A DNA stretch of 64,000 bases from Bradyrhizobium sp. 186 (GTDB lineage Bacteria; Pseudomonadota; Alphaproteobacteria; Rhizobiales; Xanthobacteraceae): positions 5,332,001-5,396,000 of the forward strand of contig NZ_CP082164.1 in NCBI RefSeq assembly GCF_023101685.1, given 5' to 3'. Both the position numbers and the translations under genes were made by a program. Within the stretch, counting starts at the first letter, position 1, and the number at the start of each line of letters is the position of its first letter. This document shows positions 33,317 to 44,200 of this stretch, piece after piece. A model generated the notes under the pieces. That model did not search any database and had not been told where the DNA came from. It saw nothing but the letters and a program-made list of their open reading frames with translations.

Positions 33317-34823
33317 CGCCGTGAACCAGCCAGCCGTATCGCCGACGCTCGACACGCTGTTCCAGCGCACGCTGACGCGGCAGCCGCACGCTTTGGCCCT
33401 GCTCGATCCCCTCAACAAGGCCCGCGTGACCGGACACCAGCCGCGGCGGCTGACCTATGCCGAGGCCGACACGGCGATCGAAGCGCTGTCGGCCTATTTC
33501 GTCGAATCAGGCCTGCCGGCCAATTCCGTCATCGCGATCCAGTTGCCGAACACGGTCGAGTTCGTGCTGACCGTGCTCGCCGCCCATCGCGCCGGGCTCG
33601 TTGTCGCCGTGCTGCCGCTGCTGTGGCGGCATGCGGAATTGACCGCCGCGCTCAACCGCACCGCGGCGCGCGCCATCGTCACCATGAGCAAGGTCGACGG
33701 CGTCAGCTATTCCGACCTCGCGATGCACGCCGCGGCCGAGGCTTTCTCGATCCGTCATGTCTGCGGTTTCGGCACCGACCTTCCGGAAGGCATGGCTTCG
33801 CTCGACGAGGTGCTGGCCCGCCCGCCCGGGACCACGCGCGCTGTGATCCAGGACGGCCGCAAGGCGGCGATGATCTCGTTCGACGTCACCGCGGAGGGTT
33901 TTCGCCCGGTGCCGCGCCCGCATTTCAGCCTGATCGCCGGCGGCCTTGCAATGTCGCTGGAAGCCGACATCCGGCAGGGCGCGACGGTGATGACGGCGTT
34001 CACGCCGATGTCGTTCGCAGGCCTCGCCTCCTCGCTCGCGGTGTGGCTGCTCTCGGGTGGAACGCTGGCGCTGCATCATCCCTTTGAGAACGACGTGCTG
34101 GAGCAGCAGATCAACGAGCACGCGTGCGAGGTGCTGATCGCGCCGGCACAGCTCGCCTTGCGGCTCGGCGATTCCGACCTCGCCGCGCGGATGCCGACCT
34201 TGCGCAACGTCATCGGCCTGTGGCGCGCGCCCGAGCAGGTGGCGGCGAGCGAAGCCTGGATCGCGCCGCATGCGCCGCTCACCGACGTCTACCTGTTTGG
34301 CGAGGCCGGACTGTTCGGCGCCCGGCGCGGCGAGGACGGCATGCCGGTGGCGGTGATGCCGGGGCCGCACGGCGCGCCCCGCGAGCAGTCGGGCTCGTCG
34401 ATCGCCGGCGAGATCCTGCTGACGCCGAAGGGCACGCTCGGCCTGCGCGGACCGATGGTGCCGATCGCGGCCTACGCCCCTCCGCAGCCGGTCGGTGACA
34501 CCCTGATGGCGCAGCCGCCGCGCGACTATGTCGATACCGGCTATGCCGCGCGGATCGACCGTCCCAGCGGCGCGATCTGCATCACCGCGCCGCCTTCCGG
34601 AATCATGGCCGTCGGCGGCTACCGCTTCCTCTCCAACGACCTCCAGGAATGGGCGCGCCGGCTCGGCCAGGGCGCGCTCCTCACCGCGCTGCCCGACCGG
34701 CTCAGCGGTCACCGGTTGGCCGGCCGGGCCCAGGACAATGCCCGCGCCCGCGAGGCGCTCAGCGAACTCGGGCTTAACCCCCTGATGGTCGAGGCTTTTC
34801 GCGACCGCTCCGGGCCGGTTTGA
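33297..34823 (+). CDS. Degenerate AMP-binding (acyl-CoA synthetase-like) protein
   Basis: This protein of about 508 residues resembles class I adenylate-forming enzymes in length and N-terminal blocks (RRLTYAEADTAIEALSAYF, SVIAIQLPNTVEFVLTVLAA). The ATP-binding loop [ST]-[SG]-G-[ST]-T-G-x-P-K is not present: the equivalent stretch reads MISFDVTAEGFRPVPR. A Gly-Ser-Ser near 365 and YVDTGYAARID (the usual TGD position, with Gly-Tyr instead of Gly-Asp) are also altered. It is therefore probably not a normal acyl-CoA ligase. The GTG at 33297 (GGTGG upstream) overlaps the previous gene; a GTG at 33321 is the alternative. Confidence 0.75.
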   Translation: MSLKRNDAVNQPAVSPTLDTLFQRTLTRQPHALALLDPLNKARVTGHQPRRLTYAEADTAIEALSAYFVESGLPANSVIAIQLPNTVEFVLTVLAAHRAGLVVAVLPLLWRHAELTAALNRTAARAIVTMSKVDGVSYSDLAMHAAAEAFSIRHVCGFGTDLPEGMASLDEVLARPPGTTRAVIQDGRKAAMISFDVTAEGFRPVPRPHFSLIAGGLAMSLEADIRQGATVMTAFTPMSFAGLASSLAVWLLSGGTLALHHPFENDVLEQQINEHACEVLIAPAQLALRLGDSDLAARMPTLRNVIGLWRAPEQVAASEAWIAPHAPLTDVYLFGEAGLFGARRGEDGMPVAVMPGPHGAPREQSGSSIAGEILLTPKGTLGLRGPMVPIAAYAPPQPVGDTLMAQPPRDYVDTGYAARIDRPSGAICITAPPSGIMAVGGYRFLSNDLQEWARRLGQGALLTALPDRLSGHRLAGRAQDNARAREALSELGLNPLMVEAFRDRSGPV

Positions 34824-34907
34824 GCGCACTTTCGGCCCATCCGTTGACGCTGCATTAAGGCGGGCAAACTAGATTGCGCAGCATCGATTGCGTGATCAGA
34901 GTTTGCG

Positions 34908-36131
34908 ATGTCCCAGGCGGGCCCGATCCTGTTTGTGTCCAATGCCGAGCGGCCGGCCTTCATTGCGAAGCTGGACGAGGCACGTCTGTTTCCCATCGTC
35001 GACAGCGATTGGGCCAGCGCCGCGCGCGCCGTCGAACAGGTGCAGCCTGCCGTGGTTCTCACCGCCATGCATGGTGGACACGAGCCGCATATGGCGGCGC
35101 TCGCGAAGAAGGTTGCCGACCAATCGCTGTACCTGCCGCTGGTCGCGCTGGACGCGCAGGGTTCGCTGCCCCACAACGCGCTGCCCTTCGCCTCGCACGG
35201 CGGTAACCCCGATCGCCTGATCGCGCGGCTCCGTGCCGCGCTCCGCGTGCGCACCCTCCATGCAACGGTGCTGCGCCGGCTGCCGGAAGTGAAGGTCGCG
35301 CTGCCGGAGGCCGATCCCGCGCGCGATGCCACCGTGCTCCTGATCGGCCGCGGCGCAGCCTATCCCGCGCTCTCCGTCGCGCTTGGCGAACGCGTCGGCG
35401 TCATCGGCGCGCTCTCGATCGAGGCCGCCGCAAAACATCTCAACAGCCGCGACATCGACGGCGTCGTGCTTGCCGAAGGATTTACCCCGCGCGTCGCCGA
35501 CGCCTTCCTCACGGTGTTGGCCGAGGACGCCCGCTTCCGCAGCCTGCCCGTGGTCCTCACCGCACACCAGCTCACGCAAACCTACGACCTGCCCAATCTC
35601 GAACTCATCCCGGGCGAGCCGGCGAAAGTCGCCGCCAATGCGCTGCCGCTGATCCGTCAGCACGCGATGGAAGCTCAACTGAGCCGCACGCTGCGCTCAA
35701 TCGACGCCGGCGGCTGGCTCGATCCGCGCAGCGGGCTCTTGACGACGGACGCCTTCGCCCGTGATTTTTCCAAGGCTGTGGAGCAGACGCTCGCCCGCGG
35801 CGGCGGCCTGTCGGTGGCGCGATTCGCCTTCGATCCCGGCAATCCCCGTGCGCAACTCGACGCCGCGCGGATCCTGAGCCGCCTGATGCGGCAGATGGAC
35901 TTTGGCGCAGCACAGAAGGATGGCTCTGTCATCGTCGTATTCGCCGAAACCGACTTCCGCACCGCCCACATGATCGCACGCCGCCTCTCCGCGGTGATGC
36001 GGCACACCTCGAACGGCAAGCACGAGATGCGCAGCGATCCCGTGGTCAGCGTGGATTCGCTCTCGCCGTCGGACACGGCGCGGTCGCTGCTCGGGCGTCT
36101 TTCGGCGGAAGCCCCGCGCGCGGCGTCGTAG
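34908..36131 (+). CDS. Receiver-like protein with degenerate GGDEF domain
   Basis: This 407-residue cytoplasmic protein looks like a REC-REC-GGDEF protein of the PleD/PopA layout. Residues 7-110 and 140-255 each resemble receiver domains, but the first reads ILFVSNAER where phospho-acceptor acids are expected. The C-terminal part (about 265-395) starts with the GGDEF-domain entry motif (WLDPRSGLLTTDAFARDF), but the GG[DE]EF active-site loop is replaced by QKDGSVIVVFAETDF. It should not make cyclic di-GMP; a scaffold or c-di-GMP effector role is possible. It ends nine bases before the convergent SDR gene. Confidence 0.75.
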   Translation: MSQAGPILFVSNAERPAFIAKLDEARLFPIVDSDWASAARAVEQVQPAVVLTAMHGGHEPHMAALAKKVADQSLYLPLVALDAQGSLPHNALPFASHGGNPDRLIARLRAALRVRTLHATVLRRLPEVKVALPEADPARDATVLLIGRGAAYPALSVALGERVGVIGALSIEAAAKHLNSRDIDGVVLAEGFTPRVADAFLTVLAEDARFRSLPVVLTAHQLTQTYDLPNLELIPGEPAKVAANALPLIRQHAMEAQLSRTLRSIDAGGWLDPRSGLLTTDAFARDFSKAVEQTLARGGGLSVARFAFDPGNPRAQLDAARILSRLMRQMDFGAAQKDGSVIVVFAETDFRTAHMIARRLSAVMRHTSNGKHEMRSDPVVSVDSLSPSDTARSLLGRLSAEAPRAAS

Positions 36132-36140
36132 TTATCCTCT

Positions 36141-36905
36141 TCAGCGCATGATAAAGCCGCCGTCCACCGAGATGGATTGGCCGGTCACGTAGCTGGCTGC
36201 GTCGCTGCAGAGCCACAGCACCGCGTTCGCAATCTCCTCAGGGCGGCCGACCCGTCCCATCGGCACGCTCTTCTCCATTGCCCTGAGAGCATCGCCCTGG
36301 CCGGCGGCAACCATTTGGTCGGCCATCGGTGTCCAGATGAGACCGGGGCATATGGCATTGATACGGATGCCGCGTGCCGCATATTCGAGAGCCGCACTCT
36401 TGGTGAACCCAAGGACTCCGTGCTTGGCGGCATGATAGATGCCGCGCTCGGCACCTCCCACAAGCCCCCCGAGAGACGAACAATTGACGATCGCGCCGCT
36501 TCCCTGTTTGCGCATGTATTGCAGCTCGAATTTCATGCAGCTCCATTCGCCGCGGAGATTGACCCCCATGACGCGGTCGTAATCCTCGCGGGTGGTGTCT
36601 GCGGTCTCTGCGAGGACATTCTGGACGCCCGCGTTGTTATAGGCGGCATCGAGCCTGCCGAAGGCGGCGACCGTCTGCGCGACCATCGCCTCGACCTGCG
36701 GGTCATCGGAGACGTCGCAGCGGATGGCGATGGCCTTATGGCCTCGGGTGGTCAACTCACCAGCCGCGGCACGCACCGCGTCCTCGTTCCAGTCTGCCAG
36801 CGCAACGGACGCTCCGGATTCCGCAAAAGCCTTTGCCGTGGCGAGGCCCAGCCCGGACGCCGCGCCCGTCACCAGCGCGACTTGTCCCTCAAATGAAATG
36901 TTCAT
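36141..36905 (-). CDS. SDR-family oxidoreductase
   Basis: This 254-residue short-chain dehydrogenase has the cofactor motif TGAASGLG near residue 14, the NNAG motif (YNNAGV, about 90), the catalytic serine (NCSSLGG), and the YHAAKHG motif with Tyr and Lys. The C-terminus ends SISVDGGFIMR, as in FabG-like and gluconate/glucose dehydrogenase-like members. The acidic residue ADWNE at the end of beta-2 favours NAD. It lies 42 bases downstream of the aldo/keto reductase gene and is probably cotranscribed with it. The substrate is unknown. Confidence 0.88.
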   Translation of the reverse strand: MNISFEGQVALVTGAASGLGLATAKAFAESGASVALADWNEDAVRAAAGELTTRGHKAIAIRCDVSDDPQVEAMVAQTVAAFGRLDAAYNNAGVQNVLAETADTTREDYDRVMGVNLRGEWSCMKFELQYMRKQGSGAIVNCSSLGGLVGGAERGIYHAAKHGVLGFTKSAALEYAARGIRINAICPGLIWTPMADQMVAAGQGDALRAMEKSVPMGRVGRPEEIANAVLWLCSDAASYVTGQSISVDGGFIMR

Positions 36906-36947
36906 GAATATCTCTCCTGTAGATTTGCCGGGTCGGCGTACGCGCGG

Positions 36948-38090
<1,143 letters not shown>

Positions 38091-38111
38091 TCAATTCGCC
38101 AAGGTGCGAAA

Positions 38112-38686
38112 TCACTTGCGGTACTGTTCGTCGCTGACCTTTTCCATCCAGTCGACATTCTTGCCGTTGAGCGATTCCGTTATGGCGATATGCGTCATCG
38201 CGGTCGTCGCGGTCGCGCCGTGCCAGTGTTTCTCGCCGGGCGGAAACCAGACGACATCGCCGGGACGGATTTCCTCAATCGGTCCGCCTCGCTTTGCACC
38301 CAGCCCAAGCCGGACGTGACGATCAGCGTTTGGCCAAGCGGATGGGTGTGCCACATGGTCCGTGCACCGGGTTCGAACGTCACGTGACCACCGCTCAGGC
38401 GAGCCGGGTCACCCACCTGAAACATCGGATCGACGCGGACTGTGCCCGTGAACCATGCTTCGGGACCTTTGCCAGAGGCTCGTGAGCCGTTGCGTTTGAC
38501 GTCCATTGTTCCACGCCTTCCCGTTGTCGGGCCAGTCTCTTCCGAAGCCCTCGCGAACCCCGCAGGCAGCGATGCCAGCATGGCCAATCCGGCAGCGTCT
38601 GTGAGCATGCTCCGTCGCGTCAGCACGCACTGCACTTCCACTGCATTGCTCTCGCAGTGCCGGAAGGGAACGTCCGATCGATCCAT
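38112..38686 (-). pseudogene. Frameshifted Tat-exported cupin gene
   Basis: Reading from the 5' end, one frame gives a twin-arginine signal ([16 protein letters not shown]), then [22 protein letters not shown] and [10 protein letters not shown], the first cupin motif. At about 38291-38300 the frame is lost, and the rest of the cupin ([21 protein letters not shown], then [14 protein letters not shown]) continues in another frame to a stop at 38112. The intact paralogue at 10421-10825 shows the expected join ([17 protein letters not shown]). A small deletion in an AAGC/GCAA-rich stretch would explain it. It is either a recent pseudogene or a sequencing error. The 5' limit of the signal peptide is uncertain. 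Confidence 0.8.
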
Positions 38687-38754
38687 ATGCCGAACTCGCC
38701 TTACCTCGCGGGACTGCGCCAGATCTAATGCGTGCAGCTATGCAGACTAGCCAC

Positions 38755-38760
38755 TATAAT
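38755..38760 (+). promoter_or_regulatory. Candidate -10 box for the LysR-type gene
   Basis: TATAAT lies 30 bases before the start of the LysR-type gene in the short region between it and the divergent cupin gene. The matching -35 position is poor, as expected for an activator-dependent or autoregulated promoter. This is a pattern match only. Confidence 0.35.
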
Positions 38761-38789
38761 CGGCATGGGCTTATAAGCAGGATCGATAA

Positions 38790-39683
38790 ATGCAGCGCGG
38801 AAATCTCGACGACCTCTCGGCCTTCCTGATCGTCGCCCGCGAGGGAAGCTTTACGAGAGCGGCGGCCAAGCTCGGCATTTCACAGTCCGCGCTCAGCTAC
38901 ACCATCAAGGAGCTTGAAGCCCGACTGAAGCTGCGCCTGTTGACGCGCACCACGCGCAGCGTGTCGCCGACGGCCGCCGGCGAGCGTCTCCTGCGCAACG
39001 TGGGTCCACGGATGGCGGAGATCGAGACGGAACTCGCCGCCTTGACCGAGCTTCGCGAAAAGCCCTCCGGTACCATTCGCATCACGGCGACCGAATATGC
39101 CACCGACGCCGTCCTTCTGCCGAAACTTGCGAAGCTCTTGCGTGAGTATCCGGACATCAAGGTCGAGATCGTCAGCGATTACGGCCTGACGGACATCGTC
39201 GCGCAGCGTTTCGATGCCGGCGTGCGGGATGGCGAGCAAGTCGCGCGGGACATGATTGCGGTACGAATCGGGCCCGACTCGCGCATGGCTGTCGTCGGGG
39301 CTCCGTCCTATTTCCGGAGCCGGTCAGAGCCGAAGAAGCCGTCGCAATTGGTAGAGCACAATTGCATCAATCTGCGCCTGCCGACCCATGGCGGATTGTA
39401 CTCCTGGGAGTTCGAAAAGAGCTCGCGGGAACTCAAGGTTCGGGTCGATGGCCAATTGTACTTCAACACCACGACCCAAATGCTACATGCGGCGCTTGCC
39501 GGCCTGGGCCTGGCTTATTTGCCGGAGGGCTTGGTGCAACCACACATCAACAAGGGGCGCCTCCGGAGGGTGCTCGAGGACTGGTGCCCTCCCTATCCAG
39601 GCTACCACCTCTACTATCCAAGCCGGCGCCAGCCCTCCGCGGCCTTTGCACTCCTTGTCGAGGCGCTCCGCCAGCGGGACTGA
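38790..39683 (+). CDS. LysR-family transcriptional regulator
   Basis: This 297-residue regulator has the N-terminal LysR helix-turn-helix (FLIVAREGSFTRAAAKLGIS, then SALSYTIKELEARL) and a C-terminal substrate-binding domain. The AARTTRSVSPTAAGE-like segment (RTTRSVSPTAAGERLL) is typical of the group that controls aldehyde- and quinone-related genes. It diverges from the cupin pseudogene and the aldo/keto reductase and SDR genes, which are its likely targets, and runs convergent to the ABM monooxygenase gene, five bases from its end. Confidence 0.92.
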   Translation: MQRGNLDDLSAFLIVAREGSFTRAAAKLGISQSALSYTIKELEARLKLRLLTRTTRSVSPTAAGERLLRNVGPRMAEIETELAALTELREKPSGTIRITATEYATDAVLLPKLAKLLREYPDIKVEIVSDYGLTDIVAQRFDAGVRDGEQVARDMIAVRIGPDSRMAVVGAPSYFRSRSEPKKPSQLVEHNCINLRLPTHGGLYSWEFEKSSRELKVRVDGQLYFNTTTQMLHAALAGLGLAYLPEGLVQPHINKGRLRRVLEDWCPPYPGYHLYYPSRRQPSAAFALLVEALRQRD

Positions 39684-39687
39684 GCTG

Positions 39688-40080
39688 TCACTTCGGCAAG
39701 GCGCCAAAGGCAATGGGCGTGGTTCGGATCAGCTTGAGCGACTGGACCATCTTCTCCACGGTCGCCTTGTACTTCTTGAAATGGACGGTTTCCAGGTGAG
39801 ACCGGTAAGCATCCTGATTCCGGTAGATCTCGAACACCCTGACGCGTGCGGGGTTGTCGTTTTCGGAGACGGCATAGAGCGCGATGACACCGGGCTCAGC
39901 GCGCGTCGCGGTCTCGATATGCTCGCTCACCGCAGCCTTGTAGGATTCAAGCTGCGCAGGATCGATCTCTATCTCGGCTTCCTGCACGTATAGCGGCTGC
40001 AGATCGGCGGCGGCAGCGGATCCGGAAATGGCCGCCATCAGCACGGACGCACCCATCAGAAGAAGTTGCGAGATACTCAA
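39688..40080 (-). CDS. Exported antibiotic-biosynthesis-monooxygenase-domain protein
   Basis: The TTG start at 40080 lies five bases after GGAGG, which supports it strongly. The 130-residue product has a signal peptide (LLLMGASVLMAAISGSAAAA) and a ferredoxin-like ABM domain: EAEIEIDPAQLESYKAAVSE, then PGVIALYAVSEND and YRSHLETVHFKKY. Cytoplasmic relatives such as YgiN are quinol monooxygenases; the exported form is less usual and its substrate is unknown. It follows the CMD-family gene by 12 bases and shares its operon. Confidence 0.82.
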   Translation of the reverse strand: MSISQLLLMGASVLMAAISGSAAAADLQPLYVQEAEIEIDPAQLESYKAAVSEHIETATRAEPGVIALYAVSENDNPARVRVFEIYRNQDAYRSHLETVHFKKYKATVEKMVQSLKLIRTTPIAFGALPK

Positions 40081-40092
40081 GTCAGCCTCCGG

Positions 40093-40881
40093 CTAATGTG
40101 GCCGCTTTGCGAACACATCCTTCGCGACGGGCATCGCCGAAAAGACGTTGGGCCAGCCGACATAGAAGGCCAGCTGCGTGATCGCCTCGGAAGCCTCCAT
40201 CTGGGTCAGGCCGTTATCCATCGCCCTGTTGAGGTGCGGCGTGAGCTGCGCGGTCTGCCCGTTGGCAATCAGCGCGCTGACGGTGACGAGACTGCGGTCC
40301 CTGGGCGCAAGGTCCGGGCGCAGCCACAGGTCACGAAACAGCACGTCGGTCGTGTACTGCACGACGCCCGGAAAGGACGCGCCGAATTGTTCCTGGACGT
40401 ACGCCGCGCGCTGCGCCTCGGCAGCCTCGTCGAGCGGCAATGGCGTCACCGAGACGGCCGGAAGCTGCCCGGCGCCGATGTCGCGGGCGGTAAAAACGTC
40501 CTTGACAACGGCGACCGCCGACATCGCATTGGCCCAGCCCGCGTAGAAGGCCAGATGAGTGATGATCTCCGAAATCTCCCGCGGCTTCACCCCATTATCG
40601 AGCGCAAGATTGAAATGATGTGGCATCTCGATCGTTTGATTGCGCGCGATCAGCGCGGCCAATGTGACAATGCTGCGGTCGCGCGGCGCAAGGCCGGGCC
40701 GTTTCCACACGTCGCCGAGGAGACGGTTCTGCGTGTAGGCCTCCAACGCCGGGGCGACTTTCCGAACATCCGCATACGTTAGCGCGGGCTTTGATCCGGT
40801 CATGGCGGCAGTCTCCTCCGTGCGGGCCGATGGCATGGCCATCAGCGAAAGCAATGCGATAACCGCGGCTTGCAGTTTCAT
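40093..40881 (-). CDS. Exported carboxymuconolactone-decarboxylase-family protein, two domains
   Basis: This 262-residue protein has a signal peptide (LQAAVIALLSLMAMPSA) and two tandem CMD/AhpD-like domains at about residues 45-130 and 165-255. Each keeps the RDRSIVTLAALIARNQ or RDRSLVTVSALIANGQ block and the H/N-containing helix with AFYAGWANAMSA or AFYVGWPNVFSA. The CxxC of AhpD peroxidases is absent, so a lactone or decarboxylase role is more likely than peroxidase. AGGAG lies eight bases upstream of the start. It is the first gene of a pair with the ABM-domain protein. Confidence 0.85.
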   Translation of the reverse strand: MKLQAAVIALLSLMAMPSARTEETAAMTGSKPALTYADVRKVAPALEAYTQNRLLGDVWKRPGLAPRDRSIVTLAALIARNQTIEMPHHFNLALDNGVKPREISEIITHLAFYAGWANAMSAVAVVKDVFTARDIGAGQLPAVSVTPLPLDEAAEAQRAAYVQEQFGASFPGVVQYTTDVLFRDLWLRPDLAPRDRSLVTVSALIANGQTAQLTPHLNRAMDNGLTQMEASEAITQLAFYVGWPNVFSAMPVAKDVFAKRPH

Positions 40882-41246
40882 GAGCGATCTCCTGTACGCG
40901 GCAATTTCATCCCGGACACCCGGGCACCGATCGGGGTGATTGCCCTTGGCAGGCTGTCATAAGCGGTCGGTCGCCATGCGATTAGATGGCGAAATTCGTA
41001 TGGACTTATCGAGCAGGCTTCTGAATTTGTCCTTCTCGCGGACCAAAATTGAAGGGGGCCCCCTGGGGCGGTCTCGGTCTTAGGCGCCGGATGGAGCCTG
41101 CTTCGCCTTCGATCCCGCAATCCCCGATCCTGTAGGGTGGGCAAAGGCGCACTTGCGCCGTGCCCACCATCTTTCCGCAACAACGACAAGTAGTGGGCAC
41201 GCTTCGCTTTGCCCACGCTACGGCACCTCGCTTGGCCTCGCGCGCC
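40882..41246. other. Intergenic region with a palindromic repeat
   Basis: The 365 bases between the CMD-family gene and mfd hold the promoter side of the CMD gene and, at 41132-41221, a palindromic repeat. I see no gene in the remaining part. Confidence 0.55.
41132..41221. repeat. Palindromic repeat with GTAGGGTGGGCAAAG ends
   Basis: The ends gtagggtgggcaaag and ctttgcccacgctac are inverted repeats with one mismatch, and the inner gtgcccac / gtgggcac boxes add a second pair. The unit is widespread in rhizobial and other alphaproteobacterial genomes. It lies just after the mfd stop codon. Confidence 0.8.
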
Positions 41247-44200
41247 CTACGCCGCCTTCTTGCTTTGCGCGAGCTGCGCCAGCTGGCGCATGATCTCGGT
41301 GGTGCCGGCGAGCCGCTCTTCCGGTGTCTCCCAGTCCTGGAAGAATACCACCTTCATGTCGGGCCGCACCTTCGCAGCCTGGCCGTGGCTGCGGATGAAC
41401 GACACCAGGCGATCGGGATGCGCGAATGAACTGTCGCGGAAGGCGATCACGGCGCCCTTCGGGCCGGCATCGATCTTCCCGACATTGGCCTGGCGGCAGA
41501 ACGCCTTGATCGCGGCGACCTTGAAGAGGTAGCGCACCTCGTCCGGCAGCACGCCAAAACGGTCGCGCATTTCGGCGCCAAAATTCTCGATCTCCTCCTC
41601 GCTGTCGAGATCGGCGAGGCGCCGGTAGAGCGACAGCCGCACCGAGAGGTCGCCGACGTAATCCTCCGGAATCAGCACCGGCATGCCGATGGTGATCGAC
41701 GGCGACCAGCGGTCCGCCGCGGGCTCGGAGACGCCGGCCTTGAGGTTGACGATCGCCTCCTCCAGCATCGACTGATAGAGCTCGAAGCCGACCTCCTTGA
41801 TGTGGCCGGACTGCTGCTCGCCCAGGATATTGCCGGCGCCGCGGATGTCGAGGTCGTGCGAGGCGAGCTGGAAGCCCGCGCCGAGCGTCTCCAGCGATTG
41901 CAGCACGGTGAGGCGGCGCTCGGCCTGCGCCGTGATCTTCTGCTGCGACGGCAGCGTGAACAGCGCATAGGCGCGCAGCTTGGAGCGGCCGACGCGGCCG
42001 CGGAGCTGATAGAGCTGGGCCAGGCCGAACATGTCGGCGCGATGCACGATCAAGGTGTTGGCGTTCGGGATGTCGAGGCCGGACTCCACGATGGTGGTCG
42101 AGACCAGGAGGTCAAACTTGCCGTCGTAGAACGCGGTCATGATGTCCTCGATCACCGCGGGCGGCATCTGCCCGTGCGCGACCGCGACCTTCATCTCCGG
42201 CACGTTCTTGTCGAGGAAATCCTTGACCTCGGCGAGGTCGTCGATGCGCGGCACCACGTAGAACGCCTGGCCACCGCGATAGCGCTCGCGCAAGAGCGCC
42301 TCGCGGATCATCAGGGGATCGTGCGGGGCGACGAAGGTGCGGACCGCCAGGCGATCGACTGGAGGCGATGCAATGATCGAAAGCTCGCGGACGCCGGTGA
42401 GCGCCAACTGAAGCGTGCGCGGGATTGGCGTCGCCGAGAGCGTCAGCACATGCACCTCGGCGCGCAGCTGCTTCAGCCGCTCCTTGTGGGTGACGCCAAA
42501 ATGCTGCTCCTCGTCGACGATGACGAGGCCGAGGTCGCGGAACTTGATCGCCTTGCCGAGCAGCGCATGGGTGCCGACGACGATGTCGACCGAACCGTCG
42601 GTGATGCCCTTCTTGACCTGGTTGAGCTGCTTGGCCGGGATCAGGCGCGAGGCCTGCTCCACCTGCACCGGGAAGCCGCGGAAGCGGTCGATGAAGGTCT
42701 TGTGATGCTGGCGCGCGAGCAGCGTGGTCGGGACGACCACCGCAACCTGCTTGCCTTCGAGCGCGACCGCAAAGGCTGCGCGCAATGCCACCTCGGTCTT
42801 GCCGAAGCCGACGTCGCCGCAGATCAGCCGATCCATGGGACGGCCGAGTTCGAGATCCTTCAGCGTGGATTCGATCGCCCCCAGCTGGTCCTCGGTCTCG
42901 TCATAGGGGAAGCGCGCACAGAACTCGTCATAGAGGCCCGGCTGCACCGGCAGCTTTGGCGCCTCGTGCAAATGGCGCTCGGCGGCGATCTTGATCAACT
43001 CGCCCGCGATCTCGCGGATGCGGTTCTTCAGCTTGGCCTTGCGGGTCTGCCAGCCAGAACCGCCGAGACGGTCGAGCTCGACCGTGGTCTGGTCGGAGCC
43101 GTAGCGCGACAACAGCTCGATGTTCTCGACCGGCAGGAACAGCTTGGTCTCGGCGGCATAGTGCAGCTCGAGGCAGTCATGCGGCGCGCCGGCGACGTCG
43201 AGGGTCTGGAGGCCGATGAAGCGGCCGATGCCGTGGTCGACGTGCACGACGATGTCGCCGGCCGCCAGACTCGTGATTTCCGAGATGAAATTGTCGAGCT
43301 TGCGGCTCGCCTTGCGCGGCCGCACCAGGCGGTCGCCGAGGATGTCCTGCTCGCTGATCAGCGCGATCTCGTCGGTCTCGAAACCGCTTTCAAGGCCGAG
43401 CACGGCGAGCATGGTCTCGTTGCGCGGGGTGGCCTGCACCGTCCGCCAGCTGTTGACACTGGTGGTGTGGGTCAGCTTGTGGTCGCGCAGCATCGAAGTC
43501 ATGCGGTCGCGCGAACCTTCGGTCCACAGCGTGATCACAACCTTCTTGCGCTGGGCATGCAACGCCATCACATGCGCGACGACGGTCTCGAACACATTCA
43601 CGGTGGTGTCGTTGCGCTCCGGCGCGAAGTCGCGGCCCTTGCGTGCGCCGGCATCGACGACACTCGCGCCGTCGGCCGGCACGGAGAACTGCGTCAGCCG
43701 CGCCAGCGGGACGTCGCCAAGCCGCTTGCCCCACTCGTCTTCGGTCAGATAGAGCCGGTCCGGCGGCAACGGCTTGTAGATGGCGCCGCCGCCCGGATGC
43801 TCCATCGCATCGCGCCGGGCCTGGTAGTAGTCGACGATCTGCTTGAAGCGCTCGCGCACGGCGTCCTCGGCCTGCGGCTCGATCGCGACAGCCGCGCCTT
43901 GCAGATAGTCGAACAGCGTGTCCATCCGGTCCTGGAATAGCGGTAGCCAGTGCTCCATGCCGGGATGGCGGCGGCCTTCGCTGACGGCCTCATAAAGCGC
44001 ATCGTCACGCTCGGGCGCGCCGAACTCGGCGACATAGCCCATGCGAAAGCGGCGGATGGTGTCGGTGACGAGCTGGAATTCGGAGATCGGCACCAGATCG
44101 AGCGAGCGCATGTCGAGCAGCGTGCGCTGGGTCTCGGCGTCGAAGGAGCGGATCGATTCCAGGCTGTCGCCGAAAAAGTCGAAGCGGACGGGCTGATCGA

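Noticed and set aside
41802..43940. A 712-codon open frame on the plus strand
   Set aside because: It is antisense to mfd, which has all helicase motifs in place.
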